64,000 nucleotides of DNA from Aquila chrysaetos chrysaetos (lineage: Eukaryota > Chordata > Aves > Accipitriformes > Accipitridae). This document shows, piece after piece, positions 54,001 through 63,304 of the stretch. The notes beneath the pieces were generated by a model, which worked only from the letters and a program-made list of their open reading frames with translations, did no database searches and was not told the origin of the DNA. Position numbers and translations under genes: made by a program. Numbering within the stretch: position 1 is the stretch's first letter; every line of letters begins with the position of its first letter. The DNA lies in contig NC_044006.1 in NCBI RefSeq assembly GCF_900496995.4, positions 22,032,214 through 22,096,213 of the forward strand, given 5' to 3'.

Positions 54001-57000
54001 GCTTTTATAAAGATGTATTTTAATGATTTTGGGGGCAGTTTGATACTGCTTGACATGTTAAATCTGTATCTTTAGGTTTGCATAGGCTTCTTATCTCAGT
54101 GTAGCTAATGTAACAGATTTGTTAATAAATTTTCCTATGTAATGTTAAAAAAACAAAAACAAAAAACCAAACCACAAAACCCCAGAACATTAAAATTCTG
54201 AGTGGTCTATAGCCTCCCGCAATCCTGATTTAAATCTGAATAATTTTTGAAAAATGAACAAACAGTTGTATTTTTAGTCTTTATAGATTTTTGCCTCTGT
54301 ATCTGGTTTCTAGGGTGACTCAGATATAGATGTTGTAATAAGTAAGTTCTTCACATGTTTTAAGTAAGGTAGGGAAAAAGTGGCTAAAAATAACTACTTT
54401 CTTGAAGTCCCCTGGTCCTTGGGGGGGGGGGGGGGGGGGGGGGGGGAAGTGCCGTTTCAACTGACTTTGTAGGATCCATGTGCAATATCTCTTTATAGAT
54501 ATGGAGGAGAGTTGAGGGACTTATATAAAACTATCACGGTGACATTTTGAAAGTTACCATTATGCATTTATTGACTTGGAGTGAGGTGGAGCTTGAAACT
54601 CTTTTTTGTGTGCTTGCATGACAATCAAGTGCCTGTATGAATTTCTAATAGCAAGTTATTATATTATGATTACATTACTAGGTGGTAGATGGTGTATCTG
54701 TTGTTTATTCTTGAGTTTCAAATCTGCCCAGCAGAACTCCTTTTCTAGGACTGTACTGTAATACAATATTAATGTCTTTTTTTTTTTTAAGTGCTCACCC
54801 TTGACAGGTCTGGCGATATCAAATTTACTATCATTTTTAAGTTGTATAGTAAATTAGCTTGTGTCCGGGATTTTTCTTAACATTGTGTTACAGGAAGTAT
54901 CCCTCCATGTTGAGTAGTTATAAGTAGTTAAAGTTTTGGTGGGTTGGGCTTTTTTGTGGTGTTGGGTTTTTTGTTTGTTTGGGGTTTTTTTTGTTTGTTT
55001 TGCTTTTGGGTTTGTTTTTGGTTTTTTAGTGAAGCCTGAGGGGAACTAGTCTTATTATTACTTATTTTGGCACTGCTTCATGAACAGCATGTAGTCAGAA
55101 GTTAAAATCATGTGTCTTATTTAATACATTTAGTAAAATGCAACTTAAATCCCAAAACTTAAATTCTGTTCTCCATATTTAATAAAATACTGTTTCCATC
55201 ATTAATCTAAATTATAGGCTTAGTATCCCTTTTGAGTTTTTGAAAGATGCAGTTACTATAAAGTAATACTCTCTTTTTATTTCCCTTTTTAAAAGCTAGA
55301 ACAAAGATGGATTAAATGGGAGGGGAGATAAATTCTTCCAAATTAAAGTATATACGCACACCCCAGTTTTTTCTCCTCTCATTTTCTGTTTTTGGCAAAT
55401 GCTAGTTAGACGGTAGTGTTGTATCAAACCAGAACCACTGTTGTGTGATTTCAAATATACTTCACTTCTAATGTAGCTCAGGTTCCACATCACTATTCCA
55501 AGAAGTTTGAGTTTTTGAATTGTTGTGAATTTATGTAAACCTTGACTGACATTGCTGCTCAGTACTTTGTTTTTACACTTTCACAACACACTGTGATAAG
55601 GATTGAACAGATAAAATCAAAGGACAATGTTTTTTCTTGCATCTGTCCTGCAGTAAATTAGATGTAGGAAAACTGGGTACCTCAGGGTTGCATCTAGGCT
55701 TGAGCAGACAGAAGTGAAGAGACAGCAGACCTTGTACTTTATTTTAATTTGCAGTAGGATTCCAGCGTAATTTCTGTAGCTTCTGAGCTCAAGGTTAGAT
55801 GGGTGTTAGTGGCAGATGTGAAAAGCAGGACTCTGGCCTCTTCCTTCATGAATGTGAGCAAGGTTTGAGAAACAATTTGCAGTACCTGCAAAAGCAAGCT
55901 GTGGGTTTCATGAAACAACATGAAGATGACATGGTGGCATTTTGGGGGGATTTTGGGGAGTAATAGTGAAGCTATTGTGAGATGTTAACTTGGTTACTGT
56001 TTTTTTTTTGTGTGTGTGTGTAGGGGGGGGTGTTGTGTTTTTTTTTTTTTTTCCTCCAGTGAACTATTTTACTGAGTAAAATCTCCTTTTTCCTTTTTGA
56101 TATGTAAGAGGGGAGAATATTTTCTTAAAGGAGATAATATTGATCATATGCGTTGGCAGTAGTCGCTTGGCTAACTGGGAAGCTCATCTGTTTTCCTAAG
56201 TATATATGAAATGGAGAAAGAAAGAAAAGTTATTATTTTAACTGTATTTTTATTTCTTTTAGCATGCAGCAGACTTGGTGAAAACAGTGGCATCTCGTTA
56301 TGATGAATATATAAATGTTAAAGATCTGGTTGACAAGATCAACCGTGCACTTACAGCTGCTAAAAAAGACAATGACTTCATTTACCATGACCGGGTTCCT
56401 GACCTGAAAGATTTGGAGTCCATTGGAAAAGCCAGTCTTGTGAAGTCTACTCCAGTTGTTGTTCCCCTCAGCCAGAAATTCACTGGTAAGCAAAGTGTGT
56501 AGAGCACACAGGGTAATTGTTACCTTGTGAAACACATGGCCACCGAAGTTCATTTGTACCATTAAAAAGTAAATGTTTCCTTTTGAATTGTATTAAGTAT
56601 ACAGCAGTGTTTTTGAAAGTGCCATTTGCCCTCTCGTTTGTTGTTCTACTACTTGATGATAAAAAGTACTGGAAGAATAAACCACAGGTTGAAAATCATT
56701 ATCTGCAGAGTGCCCTTCTCTTAAAGATTTTCTCAGATTTTCTCAGCAACCGTATTTTCTATATTAAACCAACCTTTTTAATTTCAGAACGAACACTAAT
56801 AGAAGGGAAAAGTAACAAATTGTACAATTTTAACTAACCTAGTTGCTGACCTTCATAAAGCTGGAAAATTTCAGTTTGTCGGCTGTACAGGGGAGTTCTG
56901 AAAAGTGATCCTCTCTTCCCTTTCTCATTTTCTTCCTTTAAAAAAGCAGAATTAGAAATGAAGCTGTAAGGAAAGTCTGATTTGTAATCCTACAATTCTT

Positions 57001-60000
57001 TTAAATATAATGCCTTTAAATTATTTCTAAATTAATTTCAGTCTTAAAAACTGAAATCTAATCTAAAGACCTGTAGAAATAGATTTTTTTTTTTTTTTTT
57101 TAAGACATCTTGGGGAGTGGGGGAGAGTAGCTTAAACTGTTCAGATCAGTCTCTGTAGTACAACCTGTACAAAAGAGCTGTGAAGATGTTTGTGTCCTTT
57201 TATCTTCACAGTGCAACTTGAGTAATTTATACTACTTTACTTGCAGACCTGTTTGAGAAGATGGTTCCATTGCAAGTTCAGCAATCTGTGAGTGTTTATA
57301 ACCAGAGAAAGGCAGATCTAGTAAACAGGTTAATAGCCCAGATGAGAGAAGCCACAAATCTGGCAAATGGGTGAGTATGGCTGCTGCTTAAATTTATCAA
57401 GAGGAGTTATGGAACAGCCTATAAACACTGGTTGCCTTGCAGCCTGCAGACATCCAGATAACAGCAGCGGTTTTTTATTACTGTATGGTAGGCTGGCAAA
57501 CTTAAGCCATAGCAGGGGTATTTAAAACTACTTTTCTGCAGATGTTAAGACTGAAAGCATATTAAGAACATATAGTATTTAATTTTCTTCAATCTTTCCT
57601 CATTTTTTAGGAGTCTGACACTGCTCAGAAAAACTTCCAGTTCCATTAATCTGGAAGGATTTTCACATTCCAATGGTTGGCTTGATAGTGACTCAATACA
57701 TGATATTTTGTCTCCAAAAATGTTGTTCTTTAAAATAAATAATAATAAAACAATTTATATCAACCTGAAAGATAGGAATGTAACTCAAGGCAGTTGTGAC
57801 TATCCGGTAGATAAAGAACCTACTGAAAATGTTTGCCATATTTTGTAAGTGCTAAAAGATTATGATTTGTTCAGCTTTTAAAAGCTTTGAAACTTGTTTT
57901 TGGCGAGGTATACACTAGGAATAAGTTTAGTGTTTTCAGTTTGAACTTTCTGTCCAGGAGTACATTATACTCTGTTTGCATTATAATTGACTGTGTGATT
58001 GTTTGGATAGCAGTGTTATTTACAGGATAAAAAGATCTAAAACTACAAACAAGTTGCTGTTTAACATGTTGACTTTTTCAGTGTGTTGGCTTCCCTCAAT
58101 CTTCCTGCTGCTATCGAAGATGTGTCTGGTGATACTGTTCCTCAGTCTATTTTGAACAAATCTAAGTCTGTGATTGAACAGGGAGGAATTCAGACTGTTG
58201 ATCAGCTGATCAAAGATCTGCCTGAACTGCTACAAAGGAACAAAGAAATTTTAGATGAAGTAAGCTCAGCAACCGCTAACACTAAAACATTCTTAAAAAA
58301 CCACCACCACTGCTTTTTTTCTCTTTAAATGGCAATAGAAAAAGTGCACGATTATCCAAAATGCTTGTAACTTTAATAGCACCTTAAAAATATGCCATTT
58401 AAGCATTTAGTCCATACAAAAACTGTTCTATCACATGTGGATGTTCCCTTACAATTATTTTGTTTTTAAAATTGTTGGGGGGGGAGAATTCTAAAGAAAT
58501 TTGGGCGATTTGTGCCTTTCATGCCTGTTTTTTATTTGCCAAATAAAATTTATAAAGGACGTATAAGCATTCTTTGTATTTTCTACACTAGCTGTATGTT
58601 TTGTAGCTATTTCATGTTTAGAATGGCTTATAATGCATGTAACATTTTACTTCTGTAGTCACTAAGATTATTAGATGAAGAAGAAACTACAGACAATGAC
58701 CTGCGAACAAAATTCAAAGAACGCTGGCAGAGAACGCCATCCAATGAGCTCTATAAGCCTTTAAGGGCAGGTAAATTTCATGTTTCATGCTTTGGATTCT
58801 GGGGATTCTCTAAGAATGTCCGTTCTCTTTGTGTAAATTAAAGTAGTTTTCAATGCTCTGGTATTATCTTTAAATATACAAATTTCAGTTTAAGAGAGGT
58901 TATACCAAAATATCTCTGTTGCTATCTGCACCATTTTTCAGACTTGAGAGATGATGTGATAGCAGAGAATTTGCTGCTGCTTTTGTACCCCTGGAATACA
59001 CGTGCACGCTAAAGTTTCAGAAAGCATATGCAATGAATAATGACTGCCTTCCTAAGAATCTGGTTGCAGTTACCCCTTAAATACTGTAGTTGTTTTTTTC
59101 TTTGTATATTAACATTTGTTTTTTTGTTTGTTTATTTCCCATCAAGGTGTTTGATTTGGTGTTTTGGTTTGTTTTTTTTTTTCCCCCAGCAGTTAGTCAA
59201 ACTACTTAGGGCCATCACTACAGCATGTTTCTGTGCACTTGATATGTGTTGTTTTGAAGCTTATAAGGGACTGATACCACTGCCTTAGTTTGGCAAAGTT
59301 ACAGGTGTTTAAATCTGGTGTTTAAACAGGTGTTTAAACATACACTTTTGTATGTTTCTTTGCAGAATTAATATAGGTGCCTAGTTTATGCACTATTTAA
59401 AACATAACTTAGAACCTTAAGTTTTATTTATAAGTCTTAATAACTTCATAATGGGCAGGCTTATAAAAATGTATGAAGTCTTGCTGAAAAGCGTGAAAAC
59501 GGCTCTGGTGCAAGACTTAGCTAAAACTTTTTGAAAGAATATAACCACCCATTTTTTCCCTCCCACCACCAGAGGGAGCCAATTACCATAACATTTTGAA
59601 TAAAGCTGTTCAAGCAGATGGACAAGTGAAAGAGCGCTATCAGTCTCACCGGGATACGATTGCACTTCTATGTAAGCCGGAGGCAGAACTCAATGCAGCC
59701 ATTCCTTCTGCCAACCCAGCAAAAACATTACAAGGAAATGAGGTAAAGCGTTGAAATTTGTCCCTATTTTGAATAGAAGTGCTATTTGTCTAACAAAATG
59801 AACTTACATGAATTGGTGTGGAAGCTGATCCTTAGCTGCTCTTGTTACTGTCACAATGGATATAGGAGGTAACTAACATTTGGAAAAGAGGATGTCTTTT
59901 AATTTAAAATCTGCTTGAGTATATTTTGTTACACTTGGTGTGAGCAAGTTCAGTCTTCACGGACAGTGAAACTGGTTGAGTATTATAAAAGGAGCAATCC

Positions 60001-63000
60001 TTGATGAATATTTTTGTTGTGTAGGGTGGTGGGGTGTAGTGCTCAGGTTCTTGGGACAATTAGGCAATGTCAGAGACATGGCCTAGCATTTTAAAGTATT
60101 AGGCAATTACACCAACTTGCTTCCCAAGAAACTCATGGCTCACCTACAGCAATATGATTGTTTTTCTCATAGGAGTGATTTGAAGTCAGTGTTTTTGACT
60201 GCCATTTTTAGAATATCCTATTGGAAGGTATCAGATCAGTTTTTAAAAAAATAGATTTAAAAATCTTTGTAGTACTTCAGTGTTACTAGTGGAAGCAAAT
60301 CTTTAGAGGAGAATATAGCTTGAGAAATGCTTGAAGATCTTTGTTTTGTTGCATTTTGTCCTGGTTTGTCATCTTAAACACATTTATAAACAAATACTCG
60401 TGCAGTAGTGTTGCCAGCATCAGTGAGGAGTGCAAGATGAAAACAAGTAATAGAGTATACTTCTGCAATAATTCCTCTAAACATGCTAACTTCTGACAAT
60501 TTTTATTGCCTAGGTTGTTAATGTCTTAAGAACTTTGCTGGCCAATCTGGATGAAGTTAAGAAGGAGAGAGAACAACTGGAAAATGACCTGAAATCTGTA
60601 AATTTTGACATGACAAGCAAATTCCTGACTGCACTTTCGCAGGATGGTGCTATAAATGAGGAGGCTATCTCTGTGGCTGAGTTGGACAGAATTTATGGAA
60701 GTTACACACAGAAAGTGCAAGAGTCCCTAAAAAAGCAGGAAGAACTTCTCAAAAACATTCAGGTACAACACCTTGTATGTCTTCCTTCCTCTTAAACTAA
60801 GGAGCAATGATTCTTCTACCTCTCCAGTGCTTTAGAAATCCCACTTTGCTTTCTACTCTGTTTTGCTTGTTACTCTGTCATAGGCCAGTTGATGCTCCTT
60901 TACTCCTCTGATCACTGAAAAATACAAGGGTGTTTTTTGTGTTCACTGGAAACAAATATGAATTTTTAGCAGACTCTCCCAGAGCTCCAGTGTAAATTCT
61001 CTTGGACCCTTTCTTGGCCCAATTCTGCAGATGGCTTTGCCCTTGAAAGAAACTTAACTGGCATGTTAAGAAGTTTTTGGGTTTGTTTTGGTTTTTCCTC
61101 TCATCCCATCTTAATACTTCTTTCTTAGATAACAGGAGACCTGTCCTTACTGTCCACTGGAAGACATTTTGGGTGTTTGAAGTACATATTGGTTTATTCT
61201 TAATTGCTCTTTACAATGTGCTTGATTTCCAGCATGTGCAAAGCTCATCAAAGTAAAAATTAATGAGAAATTCCCAAAGTTTAATTATTAATTCAGCCTT
61301 AATTTGTCATTAACGCTAGAGACAGGTACCAGAAATATCTGGCAAAAGAGGAAGTCTTAGTTCTCGGACAAGTGACTCTAGTGGCTTGAGTAATGATGGA
61401 GCCTATTTGCGCACAAGATTACTTGCAACGTCTGACTGCAAATTGGATTGCAAGAATAGAGACTTTTCCAAAAGGGAAATAATGGTTTCTAAATGACGAT
61501 ATGGCCCATTTTTATCAAGGATTTTATATTCAGATATCTTTTAACATAATATACTTCTAAAATCTTGATGGATATTACTTTGATGTTTGAATGTCTTGGA
61601 GTTTAAGTTTGGCTGCTTCTGGTAGCTGAAATAGTCTTTTTAAGTTTGCTTGTTTGTTTATTTTCCCAAAAGAAATGAGATGTAGGTGATGCTTCTGGAA
61701 GATTTCCACTTCCTTGTCCTTTTAATAGCTTGCCAATGTCAACCAAATTTGAGGTAGCACTTCTGAAAAATACTAACTTTTGGTATGATTTTATGAATGT
61801 CAGTGGAGGGTAGTACAGGAGAGAGCCTAATCAATATAGCCTCTGAAAGAGTCTGCAGTATGAGCTTGAGAATTAGCTGAAGGCAGCCCACAACAGAACA
61901 GATAATTAGCTGATACCTACTGCCAGTGAGTTAATACACGCGTAGTTCCGAAACAGCCACTGCACTTGGCAGATAGCAAGTATTGGGAAGTACAGTGTGT
62001 GGATGGAAGGTGAGGAAAGGCCGGTATTGGGAAAGCGGGGTAGAAGCAATGAGTAAGCAGAAAAAACCTGAAACATACAGAATCTTACACGGAACTAGCT
62101 TGCATTATTTTCACTGCTTATTTTTTCCTTTCTTTTAAGAATGCACATCAGGATTTTTCAAAGATGAAACAATCAAACAATGAATCTAATTTAAGAGAAG
62201 AAGTTTTGAAGAACTTAGCTGTAGCAAATGACAACTTTGTGGAACTTGTAGCCAATTTAAAAGAAGGCACAAAGGTATGGTAACGCTTAAGGGATTTTTT
62301 TTTTTTTTTAACTTACCCAATAAGATGTGAATCAAAACTCATAATAAACTTTGCAGAAATGCTAGATGAAGGTACGTTTTTGAGGATTTTACTGATGAAT
62401 TGAGGACAGTGAGTTGCTTGAATTTTGATTGTTTTGACAGCTGTGAAATGCCTCTTTGTTCTTATCTAAAAAGTAAGCTTTTCTGAGCACTGCTTTATAT
62501 TAAAATAGGAGAAGTTGTTAATTACAGCAGTGTAACTGATGCTGAAGTACCCAAATGAGCCATTTTATCTGAGGAATTCTTTCATCTGTTCTCCCATGGT
62601 ATTTAATCACCTTATCGAATTTGTGCTTTATATACTGCTACTGCATACGTGAGGGGAGATGAGGAGGGGTTTATTTAGCTTGCTTTTTTTGATCTGGGCT
62701 TCTGGAAGGTGTCTTACTGCTTCTGTATTAAGTACTTTTAGCTGGTTTATTGACAGCTCACTAGAGGAAAAAAGAAAATAAAACTCTGAAATATCTATAA
62801 AAATGAAATGCATGGAACTGACTGAAGGCAGTAAAATTAAAAGAAAAAGTAAAAATTATCCTTTAAAAAATAAATAGTTAATCGCCAGAGGTTATCTAGT
62901 TTTGTTCTGGTTTTAATACACTTTCTAGTTGTCTTAAACTATTTTTATATTTATACACACACACATACATTTATATATATTAAAAAAACACCCCACAAAA

Positions 63001-63304
63001 CTGTATGATATTACAGTGATGGACAACAGCTGACTAATACTTGTTTTTAAAAAGCAGAATAATATGCACTGGCAAACTTCACTGGAATGACAGGTTCTGG
63101 GCACTGTAATAATACAACCCCTATAACTGGATCAATATGTAGAAATATGCTAGCATGGAGTTTGAAAGTATTGATTGAGTGTGTTGTGGGATTTTTTTTC
63201 ATTCACTAGTTCTACAATGAGCTGACAGAAATCCTGCTGAAATTCCAAAACAAATGCAGTGACATTGTCTTTGCTCGCAAGACTGAAAGAGATGAACTGC
63301 TCAA
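35816..63304 (+). CDS. PDCD6IP: PDCD6IP (ALIX), 15 coding exons, 3' end outside window
   Basis: ALIX/AIP1 is a cytosolic ESCRT adaptor. It recruits CHMP4 through its Bro1 domain, binds YPXnL ligands through its V domain, and works in cytokinetic abscission, multivesicular body sorting, membrane repair and budding. The joined exons are 35816-36021, 42168-42222, 44010-44079, 47040-47167, 47784-47937, 51088-51188, 53709-53825, 56263-56485, 57247-57370, 58082-58259, 58659-58770, 59573-59742, 60514-60762, 62140-62274 and 63210-63304. They total 2117 nt with no frameshift or stop, i.e. 705 codons plus two bases. All introns are GT-AG. Residues 1 to about 357 form Bro1; F198, I211 and L215 match the human CHMP4-contact residues F199, I212 and L216; Y318 matches the Src target Y319. 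Residues about 361-701 form the V domain, with F675 at the position of human F676 in the YPXnL pocket. Numbering runs one below human because of a one-residue gap near residue 33. The proline-rich tail (TSG101, ALG-2 and CEP55 sites) must lie right of the window; no further exon was found up to 64000. Confidence 0.97.
37476..37522. repeat. Imperfect 24-bp tandem duplication
   Basis: TACTGTGTGTGC-TTTTGAAGGT is followed after two bases by TACTGTGTATGCCTTTTGAAGGT. One substitution and one inserted C separate the copies. Confidence 0.8.
38077..38097. repeat. 21-bp palindrome
   Basis: CTGCTGATCA, one G, then TGATCAGCAG: perfect 10-bp arms around a single base, in PDCD6IP intron 1. Could be a symmetric protein-binding site or chance. 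Confidence 0.8.
38924..38943. repeat. Poly-T, 20 bases
   Basis: Uninterrupted T20 in PDCD6IP intron 1. Confidence 0.95.
42168..42222 (+). CDS. PDCD6IP: PDCD6IP exon 2
   Basis: Residues 69-87 of Bro1, reading [18 protein letters not shown] as in human apart from L for I. The acceptor follows a CT repeat and a T run ending TTGGTAG; donor CAG|GTAAGA. Only 55 nt. Confidence 0.96.
42223..44009 (+). other. PDCD6IP: PDCD6IP intron 2
   Basis: 1.8 kb, AT-rich, with a T run near 43829. A pyrimidine-AG at 42440 is followed by an open frame of about 36 codons, but there is no convincing donor. Nothing else is seen. Confidence 0.85.
44010..44079 (+). CDS. PDCD6IP: PDCD6IP exon 3
   Basis: Residues 88-110 plus one base ([19 protein letters not shown] and onward), matching human [19 protein letters not shown]. 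Acceptor TTTCAG, donor TGG|GTATGT, phase 1. Confidence 0.96.
44080..47039 (+). other. PDCD6IP: PDCD6IP intron 3
   Basis: 3.0 kb of AT-rich sequence with a (GT)9 microsatellite. An acceptor-like TTTCAG at 46663 is followed by an in-phase open frame of about 45 codons, but no strong donor follows before the stop. Confidence 0.85.
45265..45282. repeat. (GT)9 microsatellite
   Basis: Nine uninterrupted GT units in PDCD6IP intron 3. Confidence 0.9.
47040..47167 (+). CDS. PDCD6IP: PDCD6IP exon 4
   Basis: Residues 111-153 ([20 protein letters not shown] ... AAAKHYQ), near-identical to human. It is part of the Bro1 helical core. Acceptor TTGCAG, donor CAG|GTACGG, phase 0. Confidence 0.96.
47168..47783 (+). 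other. PDCD6IP: PDCD6IP intron 4
   Basis: 0.6 kb with an (AT)/(AC) microsatellite near 47250-47304 and a T run before the last 100 bases. Nothing else is seen. Confidence 0.85.
47250..47304. repeat. AT/AC microsatellite
   Basis: ATAC-rich sequence with a pure (AT)10 core at 47269-47288 followed by ACAC units. Confidence 0.9.
47784..47937 (+). CDS. PDCD6IP: PDCD6IP exon 5
   Basis: Residues 154-204 plus one base. It includes [19 protein letters not shown] and F198, the equivalent of human F199 at the CHMP4-binding surface. Acceptor CTTAG, donor AGAG|GTATAT. Confidence 0.96.
47938..51087 (+). other. PDCD6IP: PDCD6IP intron 5
   Basis: 3.15 kb without recognisable elements. A 69-codon ORF at 49264-49473 has no family resemblance and no paired splice sites. 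Confidence 0.85.
51088..51188 (+). CDS. PDCD6IP: PDCD6IP exon 6
   Basis: Residues 205-238 ([20 protein letters not shown] ... DTLPK). I211 and L215 match human CHMP4-contact residues I212 and L216. Acceptor CCGCCAG, donor AAG|GTTAGT, phase 0. Confidence 0.96.
52278..52322. repeat. G-tract / C-tract inverted pair
   Basis: GGGGGTGGGGGG-type sequence (52278-52290) is followed about 15 nt later by a C11 run, then GCCCGG. The two could pair as a hairpin, or the G side could fold as a quadruplex. Confidence 0.75.
53694..53708 (+). CDS. PDCD6IP: PDCD6IP exon 7 alternative 5' extension (YFYFQ)
   Basis: A second acceptor, GGTCAG, lies 15 nt upstream of the main one. Using it adds TATTTTTATTTCCAG, i.e. 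Y-F-Y-F-Q, in frame between K238 and E239 of Bro1. I recall a longer mammalian ALIX isoform with a five-residue insertion at this junction, which would make this a conserved NAGNAG-like choice at wider spacing. The recalled isoform was not checked. Confidence 0.6.
53709..53825 (+). CDS. PDCD6IP: PDCD6IP exon 7
   Basis: Residues 239-277 ([20 protein letters not shown] ... GRLQ), almost the same as human. Donor CAG|GTGAGT, phase 0. The main acceptor is TTTCCAG. Confidence 0.96.
54421..54446 (+). repeat. Poly-G homopolymer, 26 bases
   Basis: Twenty-six consecutive Gs in PDCD6IP intron 7. On the sense strand the pre-mRNA would carry a G-tract able to stack as a quadruplex. Exact length is likely polymorphic and prone to sequencing error. 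Confidence 0.95.
54935..55029 (+). repeat. T/G-rich (TTTG)n simple repeat
   Basis: About 95 bases almost entirely T and G with TTTG and GGTTTTT units, in PDCD6IP intron 7. Confidence 0.85.
56000..56052 (+). repeat. Compound T / GT / G8 / T repeat
   Basis: A T run, then (GT)n, then G8 at 56023-56030, then T15, all within 53 bases, in PDCD6IP intron 7. Confidence 0.85.
56263..56485 (+). CDS. PDCD6IP: PDCD6IP exon 8
   Basis: Residues 278-351 plus one base, the last large part of Bro1. Contains [17 protein letters not shown]318 corresponds to human Y319. Acceptor TTTTAG, donor CTG|GTAAGC, phase 1. Confidence 0.96.
56486..57246 (+). other. PDCD6IP: PDCD6IP intron 8
   Basis: 0.76 kb with a T run near 57084-57101. 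An acceptor-like TTTCAG at 56787 leads to a short open frame with no donor. Confidence 0.85.
57247..57370 (+). CDS. PDCD6IP: PDCD6IP exon 9
   Basis: Residues 352-392 plus two bases. It closes Bro1 and opens the V domain ([20 protein letters not shown]). Acceptor TTGCAG, donor ATGG|GTGAGT, phase 2. Confidence 0.96.
57611..57844 (+). CDS. PDCD6IP: Candidate 78-codon cassette exon of PDCD6IP (intron 9)
   Basis: The segment starts after a strong acceptor (TCATTTTTTAG, AG at 57609-57610) and ends at a perfect donor, GTAAGT (57845-57850). Its length is 234 nt, exactly 78 codons. In the phase-2 frame set by exon 9 it has no stop and rejoins exon 10 in the correct phase, reading CHIF into [10 protein letters not shown]. 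The inserted peptide would sit after AN at residue 392, between the first V-domain helix and the following loop. It contains a serine/threonine-rich start ([10 protein letters not shown]), [11 protein letters not shown], an NNNK stretch and [15 protein letters not shown]. It is absent from the mammalian canonical ALIX as I recall it. In sequence this AT-rich, many in-frame stops would be expected by chance, so exon status is likely but unproven; it may be tissue-restricted. Confidence 0.55.
58082..58259 (+). CDS. PDCD6IP: PDCD6IP exon 10
   Basis: Residues 393-452 of the V domain ([20 protein letters not shown] ... KEILDE). Acceptor TTTTTCAG, donor GAA|GTAAGC, phase 0. Confidence 0.96.
58659..58770 (+). 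CDS. PDCD6IP: PDCD6IP exon 11
   Basis: Residues 453-489 plus one base ([20 protein letters not shown] ... YKPLRA), V domain. Acceptor TCTGTAG, donor GCAG|GTAAAT. Confidence 0.96.
58771..59572 (+). other. PDCD6IP: PDCD6IP intron 11
   Basis: 0.8 kb. Contains three close copies of GGTGTTTAAA near 59305-59339 and a decoy acceptor (CCCCCAG at about 59190) followed within a few codons by a stop. Confidence 0.85.
59573..59742 (+). CDS. PDCD6IP: PDCD6IP exon 12
   Basis: Residues 490-546 ([20 protein letters not shown] ... TLQGNE), V domain. Acceptor CCACCAG, donor GAG|GTAAAG. The sequence ANYHNILN differs from human TNFRTVLD, a more divergent patch. Confidence 0.96.
59743..60513 (+). other. PDCD6IP: PDCD6IP intron 12
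   Basis: 0.77 kb; nothing recognised. Confidence 0.85.
60514..60762 (+). CDS. PDCD6IP: PDCD6IP exon 13
   Basis: Residues 547-629, the largest coding exon here ([20 protein letters not shown] ... LLKNIQ). Charged heptad-like helices of the V-domain arm. Acceptor CCTAG, donor CAG|GTACAA, phase 0. Confidence 0.96.
60763..62139 (+). other. PDCD6IP: PDCD6IP intron 13
   Basis: 1.4 kb with no repeats of note. One decoy acceptor (TTTCTTAG, near 61129) is followed by 24 open codons but no donor. Confidence 0.85.
62140..62274 (+). CDS. PDCD6IP: PDCD6IP exon 14
   Basis: Residues 630-674 ([20 protein letters not shown] ... NLKEGTK). The acceptor is TTTTAAG, with A at -3 instead of the usual pyrimidine. 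Donor AAG|GTATGG, phase 0. Confidence 0.96.
62275..63209 (+). other. PDCD6IP: PDCD6IP intron 14
   Basis: 0.9 kb with a T14 run just after the donor and a short AC/AT tract at about 62950-62980. Nothing else is seen. Confidence 0.85.
63210..63304 (+). CDS. PDCD6IP: PDCD6IP exon 15 (last exon in window)
   Basis: Residues 675-705 plus two bases ([20 protein letters not shown] ... RDELLK), the end of the V domain. The first residue, F675, is the equivalent of human F676, which lines the YPXnL pocket. Acceptor CACTAG, donor CAA|GTAAGG. Confidence 0.96.

Larger units (their letters stand above)
53826..56262 (+). other. PDCD6IP: PDCD6IP intron 7
   Basis: 2.4 kb with a 26-base poly-G run, a T/G-rich stretch and a GT/G8/T compound repeat. 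No hidden exon was found. Confidence 0.85.

Noticed and set aside
59191-59215. Strong-looking acceptor (CCCCCAG) in intron 11
   Set aside because: In phase it meets a stop after about six codons and no donor follows; most likely a decoy site.
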